The position numbers and the translations under genes are program-made. Shown in pieces: positions 47,405-60,667 of a DNA stretch of 64,000 bases (position 1 is its first letter; each line of letters begins with the position of its first letter). A model generated the notes under the pieces. It saw only the letters and a program-made list of their open reading frames with translations, did no database searches and was not told the DNA's origin. This DNA is from Linyphia triangularis (lineage: Eukaryota; Arthropoda; Arachnida; Araneae; Linyphiidae): NCBI GenBank assembly GCA_963978545.1, contig OZ021722.1, positions 35,791,365 to 35,855,364 of the forward strand, read 5' to 3'.

Positions 47405-47553
47405 AGGTTCTACCGAGATTTGAAATCGGATCGCTGGATTCAAAGTCCAGAGGGCTGACCATTACACCATAGAACCCAATTTTCCCACGCCGGGAATCGA
47501 ACCCGTGCCGCCTGGGTGAAAGCCAGGAATCCTAAACACTAGACCACATGGGA
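47405..47553 (-). tRNA. tRNA-Glu(TTC) + tRNA-Gln(TTG) pair
   Basis: Glu 47482-47553 (base 49 and D-loop changes), Gln 47405-47476 (53:61 mismatch). Confidence 0.83.

Positions 47554-47938
47554 CAGAATGCCTACGTATTCAAATAAATTTTATATTTAATAAAATAATG
47601 CAGAACATTATACAGAAACATTTTATTAATCCTTGACATACTCAAGGGTGAAATAATTGGAAAAATATTACGTTCAACTGAAATTTGAGCTGGTATCGCT
47701 TTATCCAGAGACAAGAGTGCTGACCATTACATCATTGAACTTAATTTTCCCACGCAAGGAATCGAAAATTGGCAGCCTGGGTGAGATCTTGTACTCCTAA
47801 CCCTATGACAAAAGATACTCATGAATTGCAATTTATCATCCTTTTGATTCAATAACTATATTGCGTAAAATATATATATATATCCAAAAATATTTCATTC
47901 CAGATATATTTATACATGATAGATTTAACAAAAAGACT

Positions 47939-48087
47939 AGGTTCTACCGAGTTTCGAAATCGGATCGTTGGCATCAAGTTCCAGAGTGCTGACCATTACA
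48001 CCTTAGAACACAATTTTCCCACGCCGGGAATCGAACCCGGGCCGCCTGGGTGAAAGCCAGGAATCCTAACCACTAGACCACGTGGGA
47939..48087 (-). tRNA. tRNA-Glu(TTC) + diverged tRNA-Gln(TTG)
   Basis: Glu 48016-48087 (fully paired, TCCCACG end), Gln 47939-48010 (B). The leader upstream carries the palindrome at 48134, unlike its counterpart at 44743. Confidence 0.9.

Positions 48088-48442
48088 CAGAATGCTTACG
48101 TATTCAAATAAATTTTATATTTAATAAATGGAATTGGAATAAATATATATATTCCAAATAATTGGAAAAAAACTTACGTTCTACTGAAATTTAGTTGGAA
48201 TCGCTGGATCCAGAGACAAGAGTGCTGACCATTACACCATTGAACTTAATTTTCCCACGCAAGGAATCGAAAATTGGCAGCCTGGGTGAGATCTAGTATT
48301 CCTAACCATATGACAAAAGAGTCTAATGAATTGCATTTTATCATCCATTTGATTCAATAACTATATTGCGTAAAAATTATATATATATCCAAAAATATTT
48401 AAATCCAGATATATTTAGACATGATAGATTTAACAAAAAACT

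Positions 48443-48591
48443 AGGTTATACCGAGATTCGAACTCAGATCGCTGGATTCAAATTCTAGAGTGCTACCCCT
48501 TACACGATAGAACCAATCTTTCCCACGCCGGGAATCGAACCCGGGCCGCCTGGGTGAGAGCCAGGAATCCTAACCACTAGACCACGTGGGA
48443..48591 (-). tRNA. tRNA-Glu(CTC) + tRNA-Gln(TTG) class D
   Basis: Glu 48520-48591 (all paired), Gln 48443-48514 (D with one more 3' acceptor change). Confidence 0.88.

Positions 48592-48974
48592 CAGAATGCT
48601 TACGTATTCAAATAAATTTTATATTTAATAAAATAATGAAGAAAATTATACAGAAACATTTTAATAATCCTCGACCTACTCAAGGGTGAAATAATTGGGA
48701 AAAAAATTACGTTCAACTGAAATTTGAGCTGGTATCGCTTTATCCAGAGACAAGAGTGCTGACCATTACATCATTGAACTTAATTTTCCCACGCTAGGAA
48801 TCGAAAATTGGCAGCCTGGGTGAGATCTAGTATTCCTAACCATATGACAAAAGATTCTAATGAATTGCATTTTATCATCCATTTGATTCAATAACTATAT
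48901 TGGGTAAAAAAAATATATATCCAAAAATATTTCATTCCAGATATATTTAGACATGATAGATTTAACAAAAAACT

Positions 48975-49123
48975 AGGTTCTACCGAGATTCGAACTCAGA
49001 TCGCTGGATTCAAATTCTAGAGTGCTACCCCTTACACGATAGAACCAATCTTTCCCACGCCGGGAATCGAACCCGGGCCGCCTGGGTGAGAGCCAGGAAT
49101 CCTAACCACTAGACCACGTGGGA
48975..49123 (-). tRNA. tRNA-Glu(CTC) + tRNA-Gln(TTG) class D
   Basis: Glu 49052-49123 (all paired), Gln 48975-49046 (D). Confidence 0.9.

Positions 49124-49509
49124 CAGAATGCTTACGTATTCAAATAAATTTTATATTTAATAAAATAATGAAGAAAATTATACAGAAACATTTTATTAAT
49201 ATTTGACATACTCAAGGTTGAAATAATTGGAAAAAAACTTACGTTCTACTGAAATATGAACTGGTATTGCTGGATCAAGAGATAAGAGTGCTGACCATTA
49301 CGTCATTGAACTTAATTTTCCCTCGCAAGGAATCGAAAATTGGCAGCCTGGGTGAGATCTTGTACTCCTAACCCTATGACAAAAGATACTCATGAATTGC
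49401 AATTTATCATCCTTTTGATTCAATAACTATATTGCGTAAAATATATATATATATCCAAAAATATTTCATTCCAGATATATTTATACATGATAGATTTAAC
49501 AAAAAGACT

Positions 49510-49658
49510 AGGTTCTACCGAGTTTCGAAATCGGATCGTTGGCATCAAGTTCCAGAGTGCTGACCATTACACCTTAGAACACAATTTTCCCACGCCGGGA
49601 ATCGAACCCGGGCCGCCTGGGTGAAAGCCAGGAATCCTAACCACTAGACCACGTGGGA
49510..49658 (-). tRNA. tRNA-Glu(TTC) + diverged tRNA-Gln(TTG)
   Basis: Glu 49587-49658 (fully paired), Gln 49510-49581 (B). Confidence 0.9.

Positions 49659-50013
49659 CAGAATGCTTACGTATTCAAATAAATTTTATATTTAATAAAT
49701 GGAATTGGAATAAATATATATATTCCAAATAATTGGAAAAAAACTTACGTTCTACTGAAATTTAGTTGGAATCGCTGGATCCAGAGACAAGAGTGCTGAC
49801 CATTACACCATTGAACTTAATTTTCCCACGCAAGGAATCGAAAATTGGCAGCCTGGGTGAGATCTAGTATTCCTAACCATATGACAAAAGAGTCTAATGA
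49901 ATTGCATTTTATCATCCATTTGATTCAATAACTATATTGCGTAAAAATTATATATATATCCAAAAATATTTAAATCCAGATATATTTAGACATGATAGAT
50001 TTAACAAAAAACT

Positions 50014-50162
50014 AGGTTATACCGAGATTCGAACTCAGTTCGCTGGATTCAAATTCTAGAGTGCTACCCCTTACACGATAGAACCAATCTTTCCCACGCC
50101 GGGAATCGAACCCGGGCCGCCTGGGTGAGAGCCAGGAATCCTAACCACTAGACCACGTGGGA
50014..50162 (-). tRNA. tRNA-Glu(CTC) + tRNA-Gln(TTG) class D
   Basis: Glu 50091-50162 (all paired; leader TATAAA changed to TATGAA), Gln 50014-50085 (D, acceptor change). Confidence 0.87.

Positions 50163-50545
50163 CAGAATGCTTACGTATTCAAATAAATTTCATATTTAAT
50201 AAAATAATGAAGAAAATTATACAGAAACATTTTAATAATCCTCGACCTACTCAAGGGTGAAATAATTGGGAAAAAAATTACGTTCAACTGAAATTTGAGC
50301 TGGTATCGCTTTATCCAGAGACAAGAGTGCTGACCATTACATCATTGAACTTAATTTTCCCACGCTAGGAATCGAAAATTGGCAGCCTGGGTGAGATCTA
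50401 GTATTCCTAACCATATGACAAAAGATTCTAATGAATTGCATTTTATCATCCATTTGATTCAATAACTATATTGGGTAAAAAAAATATATATCCAAAAATA
50501 TTTCATTCCAGATATATTTAGACATGATAGATTTAACAAAAAACT

Positions 50546-50694
50546 AGGTTCTACCGAGATTCGAACTCAGATCGCTGGATTCAAATTCTAGAGTGCTACC
50601 CCTTACACGATAGAACCAATCTTTCCCACGCCGGGAATCGAACCCGGGCCGCCTGGGTGAGAGCCAGGAATCCTAACCACTAGACCACGTGGGA
50546..50694 (-). tRNA. tRNA-Glu(CTC) + tRNA-Gln(TTG) class D
   Basis: Glu 50623-50694 (all paired), Gln 50546-50617 (D). Confidence 0.9.

Positions 50695-51080
50695 CAGAAT
50701 GCTTACGTATTCAAATAAATTTTATATTTAATAAAATAATGAAGAAAATTATACAGAAACATTTTATTAATATTTGACATACTCAAGGTTGAAATAATTG
50801 GAAAAAAACTTACGTTCTACTGAAATATGAGCTGGTATTGCTGGATCAAGAGATAAGAGTGCTGACCATTACGTCATTGAACTTAATTTTCCCTCGCAAG
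50901 GAATCGAAAATTGGCAGCCTGGGTGAGATCTTGTACTCCTAACCCTATGACAAAAGATACTCATGAATTGCAATTTATCATCCTTTTGATTCAATAACTA
51001 TATTGCGTAAAATATATATATATATCCAAAAATATTTCATTCCAGATATATTTATACATGATAGATTTAACAAAAAGACT

Positions 51081-51229
51081 AGGTTCTACCGAGTTTCGAA
51101 ATCGGATCGTTGGCATCAAGTTCCAGAGTGCTGACCATTACACCTTAGAACACAATTTTCCCACGCCGGGAATCGAACCCGGGCCGCCTGGGTGAAAGCC
51201 AGGAATCCTAACCACTAGACCACGTGGGA
51081..51229 (-). tRNA. tRNA-Glu(TTC) + diverged tRNA-Gln(TTG)
   Basis: Glu 51158-51229 (fully paired), Gln 51081-51152 (B). Confidence 0.9.

Positions 51230-51584
51230 CAGAATGCTTACGTATTCAAATAAATTTTATATTTAATAAATGGAATTGGAATAAATATATATATTCCAAA
51301 TAATTGGAAAAAAACTTACGTTCTACTGAAATTTAGTTGGAATCGCTGGATCCAGAGACAAGAGTGCTGACCATTACACCATTGAACTTAATTTTCCCAC
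51401 GCAAGGAATCGAAAATTGGCAGCCTGGGTGAGATCTAGTATTCCTAACCATATGACAAAAGAGTCTAATGAATTGCATTTTATCATCCATTTGATTCAAT
51501 AACTATATTGCGTAAAAATTATATATATATCCAAAAATATTTAAATCCAGATATATTTAGACATGATAGATTTAACAAAAAACT

Positions 51585-51733
51585 AGGTTATACCGAGATT
51601 CGAACTCAGTTCGCTGGATTCAAATTCTAGAGTGCTACCCCTTACACGATAGAACCAATCTTTCCCACGCCGGGAATCGAACCCGGGCCGCCTGGGTGAG
51701 AGCCAGGAATCCTAACCACTAGACCACGTGGGA
51585..51733 (-). tRNA. tRNA-Glu(CTC) + tRNA-Gln(TTG) class D
   Basis: Glu 51662-51733 (all paired), Gln 51585-51656 (D, acceptor change). Confidence 0.87.

Positions 51734-52116
51734 CAGAATGCTTACGTATTCAAATAAATTTCATATTTAATAAAATAATGAAGAAAATTATACAGAAACA
51801 TTTTAATAATCCTCGACCTACTCAAGGGTGAAATAATTGGGAAAAAAATTACGTTCAACTGAAATTTGAGCTGGTATCGCTTTATCCAGAGACAAGAGTG
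51901 CTGACCATTACATCATTGAACTTAATTTTCCCACGCTAGGAATCGAAAATTGGCAGCCTGGGTGAGATCTAGTATTCCTAACCATATGACAAAAGATTCT
52001 AATGAATTGCATTTTATCATCCATTTGATTCAATAACTATATTGGGTAAAAAAAATATATATCCAAAAATATTTCATTCCAGATATATTTAGACATGATA
52101 GATTTAACAAAAAACT

Positions 52117-52265
52117 AGGTTCTACCGAGATTCGAACTCAGATCGCTGGATTCAAATTCTAGAGTGCTACCCCTTACACGATAGAACCAATCTTTCCCAC
52201 GCCGGGAATCGAACCCGGGCCGCCTGGGTGAGAGCCAGGAATCCTAACCACTAGACCACGTGGGA
52117..52265 (-). tRNA. tRNA-Glu(CTC) + tRNA-Gln(TTG) class D
   Basis: Glu 52194-52265 (all paired), Gln 52117-52188 (D). Confidence 0.9.

Positions 52266-52651
52266 CAGAATGCTTACGTATTCAAATAAATTTTATATTT
52301 AATAAAATAATGAAGAAAATTATACAGAAACATTTTATTAATATTTGACATACTCAAGGTTGAAATAATTGGAAAAAAACTTACGTTCTACTGAAATATG
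52401 AGCTGGTATTGCTGGATCAAGAGATAAGAGTGCTGACCATTACGTCATTGAACTTAATTTTCCCTCGCAAGGAATCGAAAATTGGCAGACTGGTGAAGAT
52501 CTTGTACTCCTAACCCTATGACAAAAGATACTCATGAATTGCAATTTATCATCCTTTTGATTCAATAACTATATTGCGTAAAAAATATATATATATCCAA
52601 AAATATTTCATTCCAGATATATTTATACATTATAGATTTAACAAAAAGACT

Positions 52652-52800
52652 ATGTTCTACCGAGTTTCGAAATCGTATCGCTGGCATCAAGTTCCAGAGT
52701 GCTGACCATTACACCTTAGAACACAATTTTCCCACGCCGGGAATCGAACCCGGGCAACCTGGGTGAAAGCCAGGAATCCTAACCACTAGACCACATGGGA
52652..52800 (-). tRNA. tRNA-Glu(TTC) + diverged tRNA-Gln(TTG)
   Basis: Glu 52729-52800 (GGTTGCCCGGG variant shared with 24371), Gln 52652-52723 (B). Confidence 0.86.

Positions 52801-53183
52801 CAGAATGCATATGTATTCAAATAAGTTTTATATTTAATAAAATAATGAAGAAAATTATACGGAAACATTTTAATAATCCTCGACCTACTCAAGGGTGAAA
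52901 TAATTGGGAAAAAAATTACGTTCAACTGAAATTTGAGCTGGTATCGCTTTATCCAGAGACAAGAGTGCTGACCATTACATCATTGAACTTAATTTTCCCA
53001 CGCTAGGAATCGAAAATTGGCAGCCTGGGTGAGATCTAGTATTCCTAACCATATGACAAAAGATTCTAATGAATTGCATTTTATCATCCATTTGATTCAA
53101 TAACTATATTGGGTAAAAAAAATATATATCCAAAAATATTTCATTCCAGATATATTTAGACATGATAGATTTAACAAAAAACT

Positions 53184-53332
53184 AGGTTCTACCGAGATTC
53201 GAACTCAGATCGCTGGATTCAAATTCTAGAGTGCTACCCCTAACACGATAGAACCAATCTTTCCCACGCCGGGAATCGAACCCGGGCCGCCTGGGTGAGA
53301 GCCAGGAATCCTAACCACTAGACCACGTGGGA
53184..53332 (-). tRNA. tRNA-Glu(CTC) + tRNA-Gln(TTG) class D
   Basis: Glu 53261-53332 (all paired), Gln 53184-53255 (D). Last class D Gln before the 3' end of the array. Confidence 0.9.

Positions 53333-53719
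53333 CAGAATGCTTACGTATTCAAATAAATTTTATATTTAATAAAATAATGAAGAAAATTATACGGAAACAT
53401 TTTAATAATCCTCGACCTACTCAAGGGTGAAATAATTGGGAAAAAAATTACGTTCAACTGAAATTTGAGCTGGTATCGCTTTATCCAGAGACAAGAGTGC
53501 TGACCATTACATCATTGAACTTAATTTTCCCACGCAAGGAATCGAAAATTGGCAGCCTGGGTGAGATCTAGTATTCCTAACCATATGACAAAATAGTCTA
53601 ATGAATTGCATTTTATCATCAATTTGATTCAATAACTATATTGCTTAAAATATATATATATATCCAAAAATATTTCATTTCTGATATATTTATGCATGTT
53701 AAATTTAACAAAAAACACT

Positions 53720-53867
53720 AGGTTCTACCGAGATTAGAAATCGGTTCGCCGGATTCAAAGTCTAGAGTGTTACCCATTACACGATAGAACCAATCTTTCC
53801 CACGCCGGGAATCGAACCCGGGCCGCCTGGGTGAGAGCCAGGAATCCTAACCACTAGACCACGTGGA
53720..53867 (-). tRNA. tRNA-Glu(CTC), acceptor base deleted, + diverged tRNA-Gln(TTG)
   Basis: Glu 53797-53867 (71 nt, one C missing near the 5' end), Gln 53720-53791 (C). 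Confidence 0.78.

Positions 53868-54252
53868 CAGAACGCTTACGTATTCAAATAAATTTTATAT
53901 TTAAAAAAATAATGAAGAAAATTATACAGAAACATTTTATTAATCTTTGACATACTCAAGGGTGAAATAATTGGAAAAAAACTTACGTTCTACTGAAATA
54001 TGAGCTGGTATTGCTGGATCAAGAGATAAGAGTGCTGACCATTACATCATTGAACTTAATTTTCCCTCGCAAGGAATCGAAAATTGGCAGCCTGGGTAAG
54101 ATCTAGTACTCCTAACCATATGACAAAATAGTCTAATGAATTGCATTTTATCATCAATTTGATTCAATAACTATATTGCTTAAAATATATATATATCCAA
54201 AAATATTTCATTTCTGATATATTTATGCATGATAAATTTAACAAAAAACACT

Positions 54253-54401
54253 AGGTTCTACCGAGATTAGAAATCGGTTCGCCGGATTCAAAGTCTAGAG
54301 TGTTACCCATTACACGATAGAACCAATCTTTCCCACGCCGGGAATCGAACCCGGTCCGCCTGGGTGAGAGCCAGGAATCCTAATCACTAGACCACGTGGG
54401 A
54253..54401 (-). tRNA. tRNA-Glu(CTC) + diverged tRNA-Gln(TTG)
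   Basis: Glu 54330-54401 (A48, D-arm change), Gln 54253-54324 (C). Confidence 0.86.

Positions 54402-54786
54402 CAGAATGCTTACGTATTCAAATAAATTTTATATTTAAAAAAATAATGAAGAAAATTATACAGAAACATTTTATTAATCCTTGACATACTCAAGGGTGAA
54501 ATAATTGGAAAAAAATTAAGTTCAACTGAAATTTGAGCTGGTATCGCTTTATCCAGAGACAAGAGTGCTGACCATTACATCATTGAACTTAATTTTCCCA
54601 CGCAAGGAATCGAAAATTGGCAGCCTGGGTGAGATCTTGTACTCCTAACCCTATGACAAAAGATACTCATGAATTGCAATTTATCATCCTTTTGATTCAA
54701 TAACTATATTGCGTAAAATATATATATATATCCAAAAATATTTCATTCCAGATATATTTATACATGATAGATTTAACAAAAAGACT

Positions 54787-54935
54787 AGGTTCTACCGAGT
54801 TTATAAATCGGATTGCTGGCATCAAGTTCCAGAGTGCTGACCATTACACCTTAGAACACAATTTTCCCACGCCGGGAATCGAACCCGGGCCGCCTGGGTG
54901 AAAGCCAGGAATCCTAACCACTAGACCACATGGGA
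54787..54935 (-). tRNA. tRNA-Glu(TTC) + diverged tRNA-Gln(TTG)
   Basis: Glu 54864-54935 (canonical), Gln 54787-54858 (B, T loop further changed to TTATAAA). Confidence 0.88.

Positions 54936-55322
54936 CAGAATGCATGTGTATTTAAATAAGTTTTATATTTAATAAAATAATGAAGAAAATTATACGGAAA
55001 CATTTTAATAATCCTCGACCTACTCAAGGGTGAAATAATTGGGAAAAAAATTACGTTCAACTGAAATTTGAGCTGGTATCGCTTTATCCAGAGACAAGAG
55101 TGCTGACCATTACATCATTGAACTTAATTTTCCCACGCAAGGAATCGAAAATTGGCAGCCTGATTGAGATCTAGTATTCCTAACCATATGACAAAATAGT
55201 CTAATGAATTGCATTTTATCATCAATTTGATTCAATAACTATATTGCTTAAAATATATATATATATCCAAAAATATTTCATTTCTGATATATTTATGCAT
55301 GATAAATTTAACAAAAAACACT

Positions 55323-55471
55323 AGGTTCTACCGAGATTAGAAATCGGTTCGCCGGATTCAAAGTCTAGAGTGTTACCCATTACACGATAGAACCAATCTT
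55401 TCCCACGCCGGGAATCGAACCCGGGCCGCCTGGGTGAGAGCCGGGAATCCTAACCACTAGACCACGTGTGA
55323..55471 (-). tRNA. tRNA-Glu(CTC) + diverged tRNA-Gln(TTG)
   Basis: Glu 55400-55471 (one acceptor and one anticodon-stem mismatch), Gln 55323-55394 (C). Confidence 0.83.

Positions 55472-55856
55472 CAGAATGCTTACGTATTCAAATAAATTTT
55501 ATATTTAAAAAAATAATGAAGAAAATTATACAGAAACATTTTATTAATCTTTGACATACTCAAGGGTGAAATAATTGGAAAAAAACTTACGTTCTACTGA
55601 AATATGAGCTGGTATTGCTGGATCAAGAGATAAGAGTGCTGACCATTACATCATTGAACTTAATTTTCCCTCGCAAGGAATCGAAAATTGGCAGCCTGGG
55701 TAAGATCTAGTACTCCTAACCATATGACAAAATAGTCTAATGAATTGCATTTTATCATCAATTTGATTCAATAACTATATTGCTTAAAATATATATATAT
55801 CCAAAAATATTTCATTTCTGATATATTTATGCATGATAAATTTAACAAAAAACACT

Positions 55857-56005
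55857 AGGTTCTACCGAGATTAGAAATCGGTTCGCCGGATTCAAAGTCT
55901 AGAGTGTTACCCATTACACGATAGAACCAATCTTTCCCACGCCGGGAATCGAACCCGGTCCGCCTGGGTGAGAGCCAGGAATCCTAACCACTAGACCACG
56001 TGGGA
55857..56005 (-). tRNA. tRNA-Glu(CTC) + diverged tRNA-Gln(TTG)
   Basis: Glu 55934-56005 (all stems paired, A48), Gln 55857-55928 (C). Confidence 0.88.

Positions 56006-56391
56006 CAGAATGCTTACGTATTCAAATAAATTTTATATTTAAAAAAATAATGAAGAAAATTATACAGAAACATTTTATTAATCTTTGACATACTCAAGGG
56101 TGAAATAATTGGAAAAAAACTTACGTTCTACTGAAATATGAGCTGGTATTGCTGGATCAAGAGATAAGAGTGCTGACCATTACATCATTGAACTTAATTT
56201 TCCCTCGCAAGGAATCGAAAATTGGCAGCCTGGGTGAGATCTTGTACTCCTAACCCTATGACAAAAGATACTCATGAATTGCAATTTATCATCCTTTTGA
56301 TTCAATAACTATATTGCGTAAAATATATATATATATCCAAAAATATTTCATTCCAGATATATTTATACATGATAGATTTAACAAAAAGACT

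Positions 56392-56540
56392 AGGTTCTAC
56401 CGAGTTTCGAAATCGGATCGCTGGCATCAAGTTCCAGAGTGCTGACCATTACACCTTAGAACACAATTTTCCCACGCCGGGAATCGAACCCGGGCCGCCT
56501 GGGTGAAAGCCAGGAATCCTAACCACTAGACCACATGGGA
56392..56540 (-). tRNA. tRNA-Glu(TTC) + diverged tRNA-Gln(TTG)
   Basis: Glu 56469-56540 (canonical), Gln 56392-56463 (B). Confidence 0.9.

Positions 56541-56927
56541 CAGAATGCATGTGTATTTAAATAAGTTTTATATTTAATAAAATAATGAAGAAAATTATAC
56601 GGAAACATTTTAATAATCCTCGACCTACTCAAGGGTGAAATAATTGGGAAAAAAATTACGTTCAACTGAAATTTGAGCTGGTATCGCTTTATCCAGAGAC
56701 AAGAGTGCTGACCATTACATCATTGAACTTAATTTTCCCACGCAAGGAATCGAAAATTGGCAGCCTGGGTGAGATCTAGTATTCCTAACCATATGACAAA
56801 ATAGTCTAATGAATTGCATTTTATCATCAATTTGATTCAATAACTATATTGCTTAAAATATATATATATATCCAAAAATATTTCATTTCTGATATATTTA
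56901 TGCATGATAAATTTAACAAAAAACACT

Positions 56928-57076
56928 AAGTTCTACCGAGATTAGAAATCGGTTCGCCGGATTCAAAGTCTAGAGTGTTACCCATTACACGATAGAACCA
57001 ATCTTTCCCACGCCGGGAATCGAACCCGGGCCGCCTGGGTGAGAGCCAGGAATCCTAACCACTAGACCACGTGGGA
56928..57076 (-). tRNA. tRNA-Glu(CTC) + diverged tRNA-Gln(TTG)
   Basis: Glu 57005-57076 (all paired), Gln 56928-56999 (C, last acceptor pair lost). Confidence 0.88.

Positions 57077-57461
57077 CAGAATGCTTACGTATTCAAATAA
57101 ATTTTATATTTAAAAAAATAATGAAGAAAATTATACAGAAACATTTTATTAATCTTTGACATACTCAAGGGTGAAATAATTGGAAAAAAACTTACGTTCT
57201 ACTGAAATATGAGCTGGTATTGCTGGATCAAGAGATAAGAGTGCTGACCATTACATCATTGAACTTAATTTTCCCTCGCAAGGAATCGAAAATTGGCAGC
57301 CTGGGTAAGATCTAGTACTCCTAACCATATGACAAAATAGTCTAATGAATTGCATTTTATCATCAATTTGATTCAATAACTATATTGCTTAAAATATATA
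57401 TATATCCAAAAATATTTCATTTCTGATATATTTATGCATGATAAATTTAACAAAAAACACT

Positions 57462-57610
57462 AGGTTCTACCGAGATTAGAAATCGGTTCCCCGGATTCAA
57501 AGTCTAGAGTGTTACCCATTACACGATAGAACCAATCTTTCCCACGCCGGGAATCGAACCCGGTCCGCCTGGGTGAGAGCCAGGAATCCTAACCACTAGA
57601 CCACGTGGGA
57462..57610 (-). tRNA. tRNA-Glu(CTC) + diverged tRNA-Gln(TTG)
   Basis: Glu 57539-57610 (paired, A48), Gln 57462-57533 (C). Confidence 0.88.

Positions 57611-57996
57611 CAGAATGCTTACGTATTCAAATAAATTTTATATTTAAAAAAATAATGAAGAAAATTATACAGAAACATTTTATTAATCTTTGACATACTC
57701 AAGGGTGAAATAATTGGAAAAAAACTTACGTTCTACTGAAATATGAGCTGGTATTGCTGGATCAAGAGATAAGAGTGCTGACCATTACATCATTGAACTT
57801 AATTTTCCCTCGCAAGGAATCGAAAATTGGCAGACTGGGTGAGATCTTGTACTCCTAACCCTATGACAAAAGATACTCATGAATTGCAATTTATCATCCT
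57901 TTTGATTCAATAACTATATTGCGTAAAAAATATATATATATCCAAAAATATTTCATTCCAGATATATTTATACATGATAGATTTAACAAAAAGACT

Positions 57997-58145
57997 ATGT
58001 TCTACCGAGTTTCGAAATCGGATTGCTGGCATCAAGTTCCAGAGTGCTGACCATTACACCTTAGAACACAATTTTCCCACGCCGGGAATCGAACCCGGGC
58101 CGCCTGGGTGAAAGCCAGGAATCCTAACCACTAGACCACATGGGA
57997..58145 (-). tRNA. tRNA-Glu(TTC) + diverged tRNA-Gln(TTG)
   Basis: Glu 58074-58145 (canonical), Gln 57997-58068 (B). Confidence 0.9.

Positions 58146-58530
58146 CAGAATGCATATGTATTCAAATAAGTTTTATATTTAATAAAATAATGAAGAAAAT
58201 TATACGGAAACGTTTTAATAATCCTCGACCTACTCAAGGGTGAAATAATTGGGAAAAAAACTACGTTCAACTGAAATTTGAGCTGGTATCGCTTTATCCA
58301 GAGACAAGAGTGCTGACCATTACATCATTGAACTTAATTTTCCCACGCAAGGAATCGAAAATTGGCAGCCTGGGTGAGATCTAGTATTCCTAACCATATG
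58401 ACAAAATAGTCTAATGAATTGCATTTTATCATCAATTTGATTCAATAACTATATTGCTTAAAATATATATATATCCAAAAATATTTCATTTCTGATATAT
58501 TTATGCATGATAAATTTAACAAAAAACACT

Positions 58531-58679
58531 AGGTTCTACCGAGATTAGAAATCGGTTCGCTGGATTCAAAGTCTAGAGTGTTACCCATTACACGATAGAA
58601 CCAATCTTTCCCACGCCGGGAATCGAACCCGGTCCGCCTGGGTGAGAGCCAGGAATCCTAACCACTAGACCACGTGGGA
58531..58679 (-). tRNA. tRNA-Glu(CTC) + diverged tRNA-Gln(TTG)
   Basis: Glu 58608-58679 (paired, A48), Gln 58531-58602 (C). Confidence 0.88.

Positions 58680-59065
58680 CAGAATACTTACGTATTCAAA
58701 TAAATTTTATATTTAAAAAAATAATGAAGAAAATTATACAGAAACATTTTATTAATCCTTGACATACTCAAGGGTGAAATAATTGGAAAAAAATTACGTT
58801 CAACTGAAATTTGAGCTGGTATCGCTTTATCCAGAGACAAGAGTGCTGACCATTACATCATTGAACTTAATTTTCCCACGCAAGGAATCGAAAATTGGCA
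58901 GCCTGGGTGAGATCTAGTATTCCTAACCATATGACAAAATAGTCTAATGAATTGCATTTTATCATCAATTTGATTCAATAACTATATTGCTTAAAATATA
59001 TATATATATCCAAAAATATTTCATTTCTGATATATTTATGCATGATAAATTTAACAAAAAACACT

Positions 59066-59214
59066 AGGTTCTACCGAGATTAGAAATCGGTTCGCCGGAT
59101 TCAAAGTCTAGAGTGTTACCCATTACACGATAGAACCAATCTTTCCCACGCCGGGAATCGAACCCTTGCCGCCTGGGTGAGAGCCAGGAATCCTAACCAC
59201 TAGACCACGTGGGA
59066..59214 (-). tRNA. tRNA-Glu(CTC) + diverged tRNA-Gln(TTG)
   Basis: Glu 59143-59214 (two T-stem bases changed), Gln 59066-59137 (C). Confidence 0.84.

Positions 59215-59599
59215 CAGAACGCTTACGTATTCAAATAAATTTTATATTTAAAAAAATAATGAAGAAAATTATACAGAAACATTTTATTAATCTTTGACAT
59301 ACTCAAGGGTGAAATAATTGGAAAAAAACTTACGTTCTACTGAAATATGAGCTGGTATTGCTGGATCAAGAGATAAGAGTGCTGACCATTACATCATTGA
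59401 ACTTAATTTTCCCTCGCAAGGAATCGAAAATTGGCAGCCTGGGTAAGATCTAGTACTCCTAACCATATGACAAAATAGTCTAATGAATTGCATTTTATCA
59501 TCAATTTGATTCAATAACTATATTGCTTAAAATATATATATATCCAAAAATATTTCATTTCTGATATATTTATGCATGATAAATTTAACAAAAAACACT

Positions 59600-59748
59600 A
59601 GGTTCTACCGAGATTAGAAATCGGTTCGCCGGATTCAAAGTCTAGAGTGTTACCCATTACACGATAGAACCAATCTTTCCCACGCCGGGAATCGAACCCG
59701 GTCCGCCTGGGTGAGAGCCAGGAATCCTAACCACTAGACCACGTGGGA
59600..59748 (-). tRNA. tRNA-Glu(CTC) + diverged tRNA-Gln(TTG)
   Basis: Glu 59677-59748 (paired, A48), Gln 59600-59671 (C). Confidence 0.88.

Positions 59749-60133
59749 CAGAATACTTACGTATTTAAATAAATTTTATATTTAAAAAAATAATGAAGAA
59801 AATTATACAGAAACATTTTATTAATCCTTGACATACTCAAGGGTGAAATAATTGGAAAAAAATTACGTTCAACTGAAATTTGAGCTGGTATCGCTTTATC
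59901 CAGAGACAAGAGTGCTGACCATTACATCATTGAACTTAATTTTCCCACGCAAGGAATCGAAAATTGGCAGCCTGGGTGAGATCTTGTACTCCTAACCCTA
60001 TGACAAAAGATACTCATGAATTGCAATTTATCATCCTTTTGATTCAATAACTATATTGCGTAAAATATATATATATATCCAAAAATATTTCATTCCAGAT
60101 ATATTTATACATGATAGATTTAACAAAAAGACT

Positions 60134-60282
60134 AGGTTCTACCGAGTTTCGAAATCGGATCGCTGGCATCAAGTTCCAGAGTGCTGACCATTACACCTTA
60201 GAACACAATTTTCCCACGCCGGGAATCGAACCCGGGCCGCCTGGGTGAAAGCCAGGAATCCTAACCACTAGACCACATGGGA
60134..60282 (-). tRNA. tRNA-Glu(TTC) + diverged tRNA-Gln(TTG)
   Basis: Glu 60211-60282 (canonical; last TTC copy in the array), Gln 60134-60205 (B). Confidence 0.9.

Positions 60283-60667
60283 CAGAATGCATGTGTATTT
60301 AAATAAGTTTTATATTTAATAAAATAATGAAGAAAATTATACGGAAACATTTTAATAATCCTCGACCTACTCAAGGGTGAAATAATTGGGAAAAAAATTA
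60401 CGTTCAACTGAAATTTGAGCTGGTATCGCTTTATCCAGAGACAAGAGTGCTGACCATTACATCATTGAACTTAATTTTCCCACGCAAGGAATCGAAAATT
60501 GGCAGCCTGGGTGAGATCTAGTATTCCTAACCATATGACAAAATAGTCTAATGAATTGCATTTTATCATCAATTTGATTCAATAACTATATTGCTTAAAA
60601 TATATATATATCCAAAAATATTTCATTTCTGATATATTTATGCATGATAAATTTAACAAAAAACACT

Larger units (their letters stand above)
41700..48090 (-). repeat. Higher-order repeat, two tandem copies of 3,196 bp
   Basis: Six pairs and their relics (starts 42079, 42611, 43146, 43677, 44209, 44743) recur at exactly +3,196 (45275, 45807, 46342, 46873, 47405, 47939) with their private mutations, including a 1-nt anticodon-loop deletion and a 1-nt T-stem deletion. Edges are approximate. Confidence 0.9.
48090..52480 (-). 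repeat. Higher-order repeat, about three tandem copies of 1,571 bp
   Basis: Three pairs with relics and one palindrome form the unit. Pairs starting 48443, 48975 and 49510 recur at +1,571 (50014, 50546, 51081) and again at +1,571 (51585, 52117, then a diverged 52652). The second and third copies share changes absent from the first, such as CAGTTCG in the 50014 and 51585 Gln. Confidence 0.9.
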